From NCBI RefSeq assembly GCF_025244765.1, contig NZ_CP104209.1:1116001-1180000 (forward strand): a DNA stretch of 64,000 nucleotides, in the 5' to 3' direction. The number at the start of each line of letters is the position of its first letter. Position 1 is the first letter of the stretch. This DNA comes from Empedobacter stercoris. GTDB lineage: Bacteria; Bacteroidota; Bacteroidia; Flavobacteriales; Weeksellaceae. A program made the position numbers and the translations under genes. A model generated the notes under the pieces. That model ran no database searches and was not told the DNA's origin. It saw only the letters and a list, made by a program, of their open reading frames with translations. Shown piece by piece: positions 57,443 to 64,000 of this stretch.

Positions 57443-57750
57443 ACTATTATTTTTTTTGTAATTTATTATTTAGCTATTCAATTTATTTTCATGGAACACA
57501 AATTAGTAAATAATATGTAAAAGTAAAAATTACTTTAAATATATATACATACTAATTTTACGAATCCATTCTATAATTTTACATACATAAATTAAAAGTA
57601 TAATTCATGATTTATTAGGTAAGGTAGCATCTTTAAAAATTTAAAAATAAATGAAAATCAGATTTTTAACAACAAAATAAGGCTAAAGCATTATACTTAT
57701 AAATTACATAATTAGACTAGGTTTGTTGGGAATAAAACAGTACCCTCAAA
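57443..57750. other. Promoter region of the large gene and junction with integrase remnant
   Basis: About 308 nt of very AT-rich DNA (TATATATACAT-type tracts). No coding frame, hairpin or full TAnnTTTG box was seen. The junction at 57750/57751 is where similarity to the integrase begins. Confidence 0.5.
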
Positions 57751-57999
57751 AATCAGAAACACAGTGTTATAAGCTATTACAACAAACAACTTAAATTAAT
57801 TTTTGAAGAATTGAACATTGATACTAAAATCAATTTCTATACAGCTCGGCATACTTTTGCTACTATTTCATTAAAAAATGGTGTTCATGTTTCTAAAATT
57901 AAACAAGCTCTCGGTCACCAATCAATTAAAACAACAGAATCCTACTTAGAAGATTTTAAGGATCATGAAATTGACGAAGCTTTTGAGAATTTGATATAA
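57751..57999 (+). pseudogene. 3' fragment of a second integrase gene
   Basis: These 249 nt align without gaps with the last 249 nt of the integrase gene (52862-53110), at roughly 85% identity by eye. They encode the same end of the catalytic domain, with KHSVISYYNKQLKLIF, TARHTFAT, LGHQSIKTTESY and the natural stop. Nothing of the integrase is present upstream of 57751. An ATG-like start at 57811 gives a 62-residue frame, but it lacks the first catalytic Arg and could not act. It marks an older or recombined element end. Confidence 0.85.
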
Positions 58000-58206
58000 T
58001 AGTCTGAAAACTGTATCAAAAGATAAATAAACTATCTGAGAATCTAAAAAAATAAACATTGTAAAATAAATATACGACATATAGTATACTTTAGAAACAA
58101 TCTAGTTAATGTTATATTTCTGGTAGTTTTTATTAAACGGCCGTATCCAAAAAACTGTTTAAAAGAAAATAGTATATATTTGCAATTCATTATTTTTGAA
58201 TTAATA

Positions 58207-58248
58207 AAAACTCTCCAATCTATTAGAAAATTGATTGGAGAGAGTTTT
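58207..58248. terminator. Terminator of the CBASS-like operon
   Basis: Stem CTCTCCAATC / GATTGGAGAG (10 bp) with a 12-nt loop and A/T tracts on both sides; about 30 nt after the stop of the SLATT gene on the minus strand. Confidence 0.75.
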
Positions 58249-58278
58249 TTATATTTTTTTTCGCGATTTGGTCGTCTC

Positions 58279-58881
58279 TCAGTTACAAATATTTTTCATA
58301 AACAATTGAGAAAAACATACAACTATTAATACTATAATTAAAAACAAAATTATAATAACTTTTAAACTATTAGGAATTTTATCTTTCCAAAAAGTTAAGT
58401 TTAGCTCCTTCACGATCCATTCTGTTTGAAATTGATAATAAAATTTAAAATGCGCTAGTAAATCACTAAAATACACTTGCTTAGACATATTATTATTATA
58501 AAACTCTTCTTCAATATGTTTTACTTTCTCAAGAATTTTTTTCCTTAATATATCATCAGAAGCATCAACTTCATTATACAATAAATGTAATTGATTATAA
58601 AGTTTTAAATATAAAACACCATATTTTTCATATTCTTCAACTCCTTTATCAAACTTATTTATGTAAAGACCAATAATACCAAATATTAACAATGTAGCAG
58701 ATATAATTTTAGCATTAAAAATTTCAAATACTAAAGCTAAAACGCCTATTATCATTGATAATATTGAAATATACTCATTTAAATTATTCACTATATCGAA
58801 TGAAGCAAAATTCTTTTTTGCTCCGAAACCTATATTATAAGCAGTTTTTGCAATATAATTCTTTAATTTATCATTATTCAT
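58279..58881 (-). CDS. SLATT domain membrane protein (predicted CBASS effector)
   Basis: 200-residue membrane protein. The N-terminus KTAYNIGFGAKKNFASFDIV is followed by two closely spaced TM helices (about 36-53 and 57-75), a cytosolic helical region of about 95 residues, and a third TM helix near the C-terminus (about 172-192). This layout matches the SLATT family, which computational work on nucleotide-dependent conflict systems predicted to form pores when a cyclic oligonucleotide is made. The gene follows the CD-NTase gene by 5 nt on the same strand, which strongly supports the effector assignment. Direct evidence for pore formation cannot come from sequence. Confidence 0.8.
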   Translation of the reverse strand: MNNDKLKNYIAKTAYNIGFGAKKNFASFDIVNNLNEYISILSMIIGVLALVFEIFNAKIISATLLIFGIIGLYINKFDKGVEEYEKYGVLYLKLYNQLHLLYNEVDASDDILRKKILEKVKHIEEEFYNNNMSKQVYFSDLLAHFKFYYQFQTEWIVKELNLTFWKDKIPNSLKVIIILFLIIVLIVVCFSQLFMKNICN

Positions 58882-58886
58882 AATAA

Positions 58887-60185
58887 TTAATTTGATATAG
58901 GTACATCAATAGAAGCAATAGCTACAACAATACCATTTTTTATAATATAACATTCTACCAAATGTTCTCCTCTAAAATTTGTAGTTTCAAATTTTGTTTC
59001 ATCACCACTAACTATTTGTCCTCTAACACAATTTTTTTTAATCGCTTCGTTACCTCTATTTGTAACTTTCCATTTAATTTCAAATGGATATGGAACAGTA
59101 TTATTTTTAATAAAGAAGTTCAGTGATTTATTAATACTCAATTTTATTCCTTGTTGCAATAAATCACCCAATAGTTTTTCTCGGAAACCATTTTGTTTAA
59201 TTTCACAATCTAACTCCAAATTATATGAAATAATAATTGGATATTGGTCTTCTATAAATTCTTCTGTATTATTAAATGATAAATTTAATGCTTTAGCTTC
59301 TGCTTCTTCATTTTTGTATTTTGGAAAATCATTGCCATAAATATCTCTCCATTTATTATGTTGAGTTTTTTCTGAAGTTGTGTCAATTGCTTCACAGGCT
59401 AAATCATAAGCTTTTTTTGCTTTTCTTCTGAATGATTTTCTAACTTTTACTCTTTGCTTACTTCCAAGTGCTGCATATTCTTTCTGGTCTTTTGGTTGAT
59501 CATATAAATATTTAAAAAAATCACGAGACATCTCATCGTAATAAGCAAAACTTGTTTCGTCATAATCATTTGTCGAATTCAAAAAATTATAAGCAAGAGT
59601 GTCAATTAATAAACCTCCCATTACTACACCATTTTTATTTTTCCAAGACCTTGCCATTTTACATAATCGTCTAAGATTTTTATTCTTAGAATCTTGGAAT
59701 TCTTTCATTGCGCTCATTTCTTTTCTTGGTTTTGTAATTTTCCATGAGCCATTGCCATAAGTATCAGGATATTTATAATCTTGATCTTCAATTTCAAAAA
59801 CAGGTTGAACGTCAATATGAGTACCGTCCGAAAAATTAACAGTTACAACACATCTATCAACTTTAATATCTGATGAGGAATAAGTATTCGATATCGCAGT
59901 TTTTGTATCTTGTAATAGTTTTGATTGCCCTCCTTTTTTATTATAATCATCCCACTTAGAATTGGGCATTATGTATAACATATCCAAATCCGATATGCCT
60001 TTGATACCTGTATATCTTCCGTAAGAACCTACTTGCAGACTATTTGCAGTTTTGGAATCTATATCTCTATAAAATTCATTCAAAGATTTTGTTATACGAC
60101 CATATCTGTAGGAAATAGTATCTGCTTTATCTTGAGGAATTTTAATATTTGATATAAACTCTTGAAAGGTTTCTGATGTTTTCAT
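58887..60185 (-). CDS. CD-NTase (SMODS nucleotidyltransferase) with C-terminal AGS-C sensor domain
   Basis: 432-residue cGAS/DncV-like nucleotidyltransferase. The active-site block is QVGSYGRYTGIKGISDLDML with Gly53-Ser54 and the metal-binding pair Asp66/Asp68; the third carboxylate is Asp125 in GTHIDVQPVFE. A helical OAS1-C-like region follows (about 160-275), and the C-terminal 130 residues (FEIKWKVTNRGNEAIKKNC, RGQIVSG, FRGEHLVECYIIKNG) match the adenylyl/guanylyl cyclase and SMODS C-terminal sensor (AGS-C). It should make a cyclic oligonucleotide second messenger upon infection. No Cap2/Cap3 or HORMA/TRIP13 genes are present, so the operon is a minimal CBASS type. The 57-aa gene precedes it by 4 nt and SLATT follows by 5 nt. 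Confidence 0.88.
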   Translation of the reverse strand: MKTSETFQEFISNIKIPQDKADTISYRYGRITKSLNEFYRDIDSKTANSLQVGSYGRYTGIKGISDLDMLYIMPNSKWDDYNKKGGQSKLLQDTKTAISNTYSSSDIKVDRCVVTVNFSDGTHIDVQPVFEIEDQDYKYPDTYGNGSWKITKPRKEMSAMKEFQDSKNKNLRRLCKMARSWKNKNGVVMGGLLIDTLAYNFLNSTNDYDETSFAYYDEMSRDFFKYLYDQPKDQKEYAALGSKQRVKVRKSFRRKAKKAYDLACEAIDTTSEKTQHNKWRDIYGNDFPKYKNEEAEAKALNLSFNNTEEFIEDQYPIIISYNLELDCEIKQNGFREKLLGDLLQQGIKLSINKSLNFFIKNNTVPYPFEIKWKVTNRGNEAIKKNCVRGQIVSGDETKFETTNFRGEHLVECYIIKNGIVVAIASIDVPISN

Positions 60186-60189
60186 AATA

Positions 60190-60363
60190 TTACTTCTCTT
60201 TTCTTACTCCTTTGAATGGTGTACCATCCTGTTTAACATCCATAAATTTCCCTGTATTTGTATCTCTTTTAACCCATTGTTCTGTTTTAGGGTTAAAAAC
60301 TTGTGAGCGTTGTCTTACTGCTCCGTGGCGTCGATTATCACCCGATGTTCTATTAGTAGCCAT
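60190..60363 (-). CDS. 57-residue basic protein, first gene of the CBASS-like operon
   Basis: A short gene on the minus strand, ATG at 60361-60363, stop TAA at 60190-60192, 4 nt before the CD-NTase start. The product begins MATNRTSGDNRRHGAVRQRS, continues with QVFNPKTEQWVKRDTNTGKF and ends MDVKQDGTPFKGVRKEK. It is strongly basic, Gly/Asn/Asp-turn rich, without hydrophobic core, signal or TM helix. I have a recollection of similar small proteins (GAV-x-x-RSQ-x-x-NP-x-T-x-x-W-x-KR-[DN]-x-x-TG-x-[FY]) near SLATT/CD-NTase pairs, but cannot verify it here. A role as nucleic-acid-binding or regulatory partner is speculation. Confidence 0.7.
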   Translation of the reverse strand: MATNRTSGDNRRHGAVRQRSQVFNPKTEQWVKRDTNTGKFMDVKQDGTPFKGVRKEK

Positions 60364-60508
60364 TGCTAAAAATTATTATTCGTTAATATTTTTTAATAAA
60401 GTATCCCACGTGAAGCAAATCGGGAATGGATTTGTAGTAATCGAAAAAAAGAAGTTATATCTTAAGAAATATTAACATCAAATATGATGTAAAATTTAAT
60501 TCTATTTA

Positions 60509-60617
60509 TATATTTGTCCGTATAAGATATCCGGACTTCTTTTTAATCGTTCGATTATTAAGAATTACGTTACAATTTTAAACTCGGTAATGTCGCCAAA
60601 CTTCTCCGAGTTTTTTT
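60509..60617 (+). ncRNA. Candidate small RNA (promoter box to terminator)
   Basis: A full -7 box TATATTTG (60509-60516) is followed by about 95 nt with no open frame and then by a rho-independent terminator with a T7 run. Within the predicted RNA there is a small hairpin TAATCG-TT-CGATTA (60544-60557). No plus-strand protein gene precedes the terminator, so an independent non-coding transcript is the simplest explanation. The TTG -33 element is not evident. No known RNA family is recognised. Confidence 0.4.
60580..60617 (+). terminator. Plus-strand terminator without an upstream protein gene
   Basis: Stem AAACTCGG / CCGAGTTT with an 18-nt loop, followed by a run of T. Confidence 0.65.
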
Positions 60618-60910
60618 ATGCCATAAATTCTCCTCTATTTTTTTATATTATGTCTTCATTTTTTTAATAATTCCCTAAGGTGTTTTTCAAAATTAGCGTA
60701 AGATTTTACAATAAAAAATTTCAACATCTTAAAAATAAAAAAGATTATCAACAAGTTGTTAATTATTTTATTTACAATGTTTTACATCAATAACAATATC
60801 TAGTTTACAATAATAAATTTATTTTTTATTTGATTTTTTTAACAAATTATTTATTAAATGCAATTTCTTTAACTTAAGTTGGGTACATTCAGAAATAAAT
60901 ACATTAAAAA

Positions 60911-60932
60911 TCCCCAACTTCACTGTTGAGGA
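60911..60932 (-). terminator. Terminator of hsdR
   Basis: Read on the minus strand, TCCTCAAC / GTTGGGGA pair with one mismatch around a 6-nt loop and are followed by TTTTTA; 28 nt after the hsdR stop. Confidence 0.6.
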
Positions 60933-60960
60933 TCAATACTATTTTTAAAGATAGACTTCT

Positions 60961-63900
60961 TTATAATCTTCCACCAACTCCTTTAAACTTATCTATAAAA
61001 GCGCTTATTCGTTGAAATACGGTTTGTTTCTTTGTTAGGTATTGTGGATTTAACGGACTCATTTTTGGTAAAATGGCGTTTAATTCTGTACCGTTAGAAC
61101 TTGCGTATTCACGTTTTAATGAAGATTCGATATAGCGTTTTGTAGCTTCTTCGTTTAAGTTTTCTTCTGCGATTAATTCGGTAGCTTCTTCTTTTTGTTT
61201 GACTTGCGCATACTTAAAGAACGAATCAATAACCGTTGCTTTATCTGGAATAGTATCTAAATCTGTTTCATTGATAAAATCTACAACTAAAGATTCTTTT
61301 CCTCTATTCCCAATACTTGCACGAATTACTCGACTTATTTCTTCAACTAATTCAGCTTTGTCTTTTGTTTTCTTGTTGTGCTCGAAGATTAATTCTAAGA
61401 TGTAATCTAAATTGATTTCTTGTGATTTTAATAAATCTACTTCAAAAACCACATCATCCCAATCAATCCCAGAATCTTCAGGTTGTTTACCTTCTTTTTC
61501 CTTTCTTAACCAATCACGAATGTCATTATAAGTCGAACGATAATCCTGTTCTGTGCGTTGTGGTAATAAATCAATCTTTTGCATTACCGAAAAATCTTCA
61601 TCTGAAACATGGTACATTTCTTTGAATTCTTCTACAGCAGTAGCATCGTTTTGGTCAATGCTTTGTAAGGCTTTTAAACTTGTGAATTCATCATAGTTTT
61701 GTAAAACATTTTCAACGCGTAAGTATTCCCCAAATAATTTCGTAAACTCCTTTTTATCCTTCTCCTTTTCAATTGCATCTGGATTTGGAAATTTTTCATT
61801 TAATTCGTTGACCACTTCAATGAATCCTCTTCGTGCATCACCGGTTGAAATATCTGTAAAACCTTCTAAATATTCTTTGTAGCTTTTCTCTAAAACAACA
61901 TTCTTTGTATTATTGTTTCCGAATATGGTAATCGCATCAATCGTTGCTTGTTCCAAATCGCGGAACGTGACAATATTTCCAAAAGATTTCGTTGCATCTA
62001 AAATACGATTGGTACGAGAAAATGCTTGAATTAATCCATGGTAACGTAAGTTTTTATCAACGAATAAGGTATTTAATTTTGGTGCGTCAAATCCAGTTAA
62101 AAACATTCCGACAACGATTAATAAATCGACTTCTTTATTCTTTACTCGTTCTGAAAGATCACGGTAATAATTCTGGAATTCATCGCTATCTACACCATAA
62201 CTTGTTTTGAACATTTTATTGTAATCGTTGATGGCTTTCGTTAAGAATTCTTTCGCCGTACTGTTTAATGCAGAAGGCTCGAATGATTCGTCTATGATTT
62301 CTCCAATTGCTGATTGTTCTTCGTTCGCTGCAAAAGAAAAGATCGTCGCAATCTTCAACGGTTTTTCACTATCTATTTGCTGACGGTTTAATTCTTCGTA
62401 ATATAATTTAGCCGCTTCTACGCTACTCACCGCAAACATCGCATTGAAACCATTGTTTCCACCTTTTGTACGGTGTGTTTTGATGCGGTAATTCTGTAAG
62501 ATGTATTTCGAAATTTCGCTGATACGCGCAGGATGTAAGAATGCTTTTTTCGCATCTTCTCCACTTAATTTCTTTTCATCTATTTCTGTCTCAACCCCTT
62601 TGAATTGAGGTTTTACATTATGATAATCCACCTTGAATTTTAATACCTTTTCATCTCTGATGGCATCTGTAATGACATAGGAATGCAATTCAGTTCCAAA
62701 AACACTTGCAGTGGTTTCTGCACCAAGTGCATTTTGAGGGAAAATTGGTGTTCCTGTAAATCCGAATTGGTAGTATTTTTTGAATTTCTTTTTTAGGTTT
62801 TTTTGGGCTTCACCAAATTGTGAACGGTGGGCTTCATCAAAAATGAAAACAACTTGTTTGTTGTAAATATCCAACTCTTGATCGCCTTTCATTAAGTTGT
62901 TTAACTTCTGAATGGTTGTTACGATAATTTTGTTGTCGTCTTTATCGATGTTACGTTTTAAACCCGCTGTACTGTTTGAACCGTTGACACTATCAGGCGA
63001 AAATTTTTGGTATTCTTTCATGGTCTGAAAATCTAAATCCTTACGATCCACTACAAAGAATACTTTATCGATAAAATCTAATTTCGTTGCTAAACGTGCA
63101 GCCTTGAAACTGGTTAAGGTTTTTCCCGAACCAGTAGTATGCCAAATGTATCCTCCACTTTCTAAGGATGACCATTTTTTGGTTTGGTAAGCACTTTTAA
63201 TTTTCCATAAAATACGTTCGGTTGCTGCAATTTGATAAGGTCGCATCACCAATAATGTATCTTTGATGTCTAAAACCGTATAGGTTAGCAAGACATTAAG
63301 TAGTGTATTTTTTTGGAAAAATGTTGCTGTAAAATCCTTTAAATCTTTGATTAAGGTATTATCAGCCTTTGCCCAATTCATCGTGAAATCGTAACTGTTT
63401 TTGTTACGTGTAACGGTATTGGCAAAATAACGTGTATCTGTTCCATTCGAAATGACAAACAATTGCAAGTATTTGAATAGCGAATTGTCTGAATTAAAGC
63501 TCTCTTTGGAATAACGGTGTACTTGATTGAATGCCTCACGAATGGCTACGCCACGTTTCTTTAGTTCTACTTGAATCATCGGTAATCCGTTGACCAGAAT
63601 TGTTACATCGTAACGATTGGCGTGTGAACCTGTTTGTTCGACTTGTGAGATAACCTGTACTTTATTACGCGTAATATTCTCTTTATCGACTAAATAGATG
63701 TTTTGAATGTGTCCATCATCAAATACAAAATCGTAGATGTGGTTATCGTGTAGTTTACGCGATTTATCCACTAAACTATCACTTGGTTTATCTAAATATT
63801 CTACAAGAAAACGTGCCCATTCGTTATCGGTAAATGCCATATTATTCAATGCTTGTAATTGTGTACGCACATTGGCTAACATGGTATCCGTTGATTTTAG

Positions 63901-64000
63901 ATGAGTTGGATTCTCGTATCCCAGATTAATTAAATCTTGAATGAATTCTTTTTCTAAGGCGGCTTCTGATTGATAGGCAATTGGAGCCTCGTTTAAGTCG
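60961..64000 (-). CDS. hsdR: Type I restriction enzyme R subunit HsdR (5' end beyond window)
   Basis: Motor and nuclease subunit of a type I restriction-modification system. The frame is open from the stop at 60961 to the right edge (it reads [20 protein letters not shown] before the internal Met at 63882), so the true start lies outside the window. A PD-(D/E)xK nuclease domain is visible near the N-terminus ([10 protein letters not shown] then VELKK), followed by the SF2 helicase: Walker A in [35 protein letters not shown] and a motif VI region [11 protein letters not shown]. The C-terminal helical domain binds the methyltransferase. hsdM and hsdS are expected upstream, outside the window. 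It is the last gene of its operon. Confidence 0.93.
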   Translation of the reverse strand, partial: DLNEAPIAYQSEAALEKEFIQDLINLGYENPTHLKSTDTMLANVRTQLQALNNMAFTDNEWARFLVEYLDKPSDSLVDKSRKLHDNHIYDFVFDDGHIQNIYLVDKENITRNKVQVISQVEQTGSHANRYDVTILVNGLPMIQVELKKRGVAIREAFNQVHRYSKESFNSDNSLFKYLQLFVISNGTDTRYFANTVTRNKNSYDFTMNWAKADNTLIKDLKDFTATFFQKNTLLNVLLTYTVLDIKDTLLVMRPYQIAATERILWKIKSAYQTKKWSSLESGGYIWHTTGSGKTLTSFKAARLATKLDFIDKVFFVVDRKDLDFQTMKEYQKFSPDSVNGSNSTAGLKRNIDKDDNKIIVTTIQKLNNLMKGDQELDIYNKQVVFIFDEAHRSQFGEAQKNLKKKFKKYYQFGFTGTPIFPQNALGAETTASVFGTELHSYVITDAIRDEKVLKFKVDYHNVKPQFKGVETEIDEKKLSGEDAKKAFLHPARISEISKYILQNYRIKTHRTKGGNNGFNAMFAVSSVEAAKLYYEELNRQQIDSEKPLKIATIFSFAANEEQSAIGEIIDESFEPSALNSTAKEFLTKAINDYNKMFKTSYGVDSDEFQNYYRDLSERVKNKEVDLLIVVGMFLTGFDAPKLNTLFVDKNLRYHGLIQAFSRTNRILDATKSFGNIVTFRDLEQATIDAITIFGNNNTKNVVLEKSYKEYLEGFTDISTGDARRGFIEVVNELNEKFPNPDAIEKEKDKKEFTKLFGEYLRVENVLQNYDEFTSLKALQSIDQNDATAVEEFKEMYHVSDEDFSVMQKIDLLPQRTEQDYRSTYNDIRDWLRKEKEGKQPEDSGIDWDDVVFEVDLLKSQEINLDYILELIFEHNKKTKDKAELVEEISRVIRASIGNRGKESLVVDFINETDLDTIPDKATVIDSFFKYAQVKQKEEATELIAEENLNEEATKRYIESSLKREYASSNGTELNAILPKMSPLNPQYLTKKQTVFQRISAFIDKFKGVGGRL

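Larger units (their letters stand above)
60364..60960. other. Intergenic region between the CBASS-like operon and hsdR
   Basis: About 600 nt, AT-rich, without a supported protein gene. It holds the upstream region of the 57-aa gene, a possible small RNA unit on the plus strand (60509-60617), and the hsdR terminator (60911-60932). From 60620 to 60905 nothing is recognised. Confidence 0.55.

Noticed and set aside
57811-57999. 62-residue frame as a gene for an excisionase-like or small recombinase protein
   Set aside because: It is simply the 3' end of a second integrase copy and lacks the first catalytic Arg and the DNA-binding domains.
58279-60363. Extended CBASS with Cap2/Cap3 or HORMA/TRIP13
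   Set aside because: No E1/E2, JAB, HORMA or AAA genes occur next to the CD-NTase; the operon ends with SLATT at a terminator.
60212-60475. Plus-strand frame of 87 codons
   Set aside because: It is antisense to the 57-aa gene of the CBASS-like operon; the product has no sensible composition and the minus-strand frame fits the operon spacing.

Overview
The window is AT-rich chromosomal DNA from a member of the Bacteroidota, class Flavobacteriia. The evidence is an alternative complex III operon, TamB/TamL, FtsX with DUF3098, a T9SS-type C-terminal domain on a secreted nuclease, a DnaG lacking zinc ligands, many Cys lipoproteins, A-rich translation starts, and repeated TAnnTTTG -7 promoter boxes just upstream of genes. 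The gene set suggests the Weeksellaceae (Empedobacter-like), but the genus is only a guess.

Layout. At 1-4661 there are housekeeping genes: mgtE (cut by the window edge) and rsmA on the minus strand, then ftsX, DUF3098, uppP and truB on the plus strand, mostly with 1-nt overlaps. At 4701-7895 an AraC regulator and a hydrolase are divergent from a CoA-transferase. At 8012-11463 come small lipoproteins, a YgiB/YgiC-like pair and two small cytoplasmic proteins. At 11523-17583 are sucD, an LpxD-like acyltransferase, a META-domain lipoprotein, dnaG, an RlpA-like protein and a basic lipoprotein. At 18075-26680 is the complete ACIII operon actABCDEF on the minus strand, flanked on both sides by paralogous small proteins (17692-18000 and 27938-28258). 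At 27094-32834 are a SPOR protein, a HopJ-family protein, ccoG, an AraC regulator and a patatin. At 33043-40634 are tamB and tamL, followed by katG.

The stretch 43275-51546 carries two directly oriented IS982-type remnants. They bracket a secreted endonuclease I, an AraC regulator and the hemACDE operon. The second remnant lies between two genes that have both lost their 5' ends, one of them a Fic-type gene of which only the winged-helix tail survives.

From about 51690 to the right edge lies an integrative island. It starts with a 43-nt 3' fragment of a tRNA-Met(CAU) gene and a tyrosine recombinase. Next come a very AT-rich 1427-codon gene (tandem OB/S1-like segments plus a Schlafen AlbA_2 domain), a second copy of only the integrase 3' end, and a CBASS-like operon (57-aa basic protein, CD-NTase with AGS-C sensor, SLATT membrane protein). 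A possible small RNA and a type I restriction HsdR that runs off the window complete it. The 1427-aa AlbA_2 protein and the 57-aa leader gene of the CBASS-like operon are the best candidates for something undescribed. No CRISPR array, rRNA or intact tRNA was seen.
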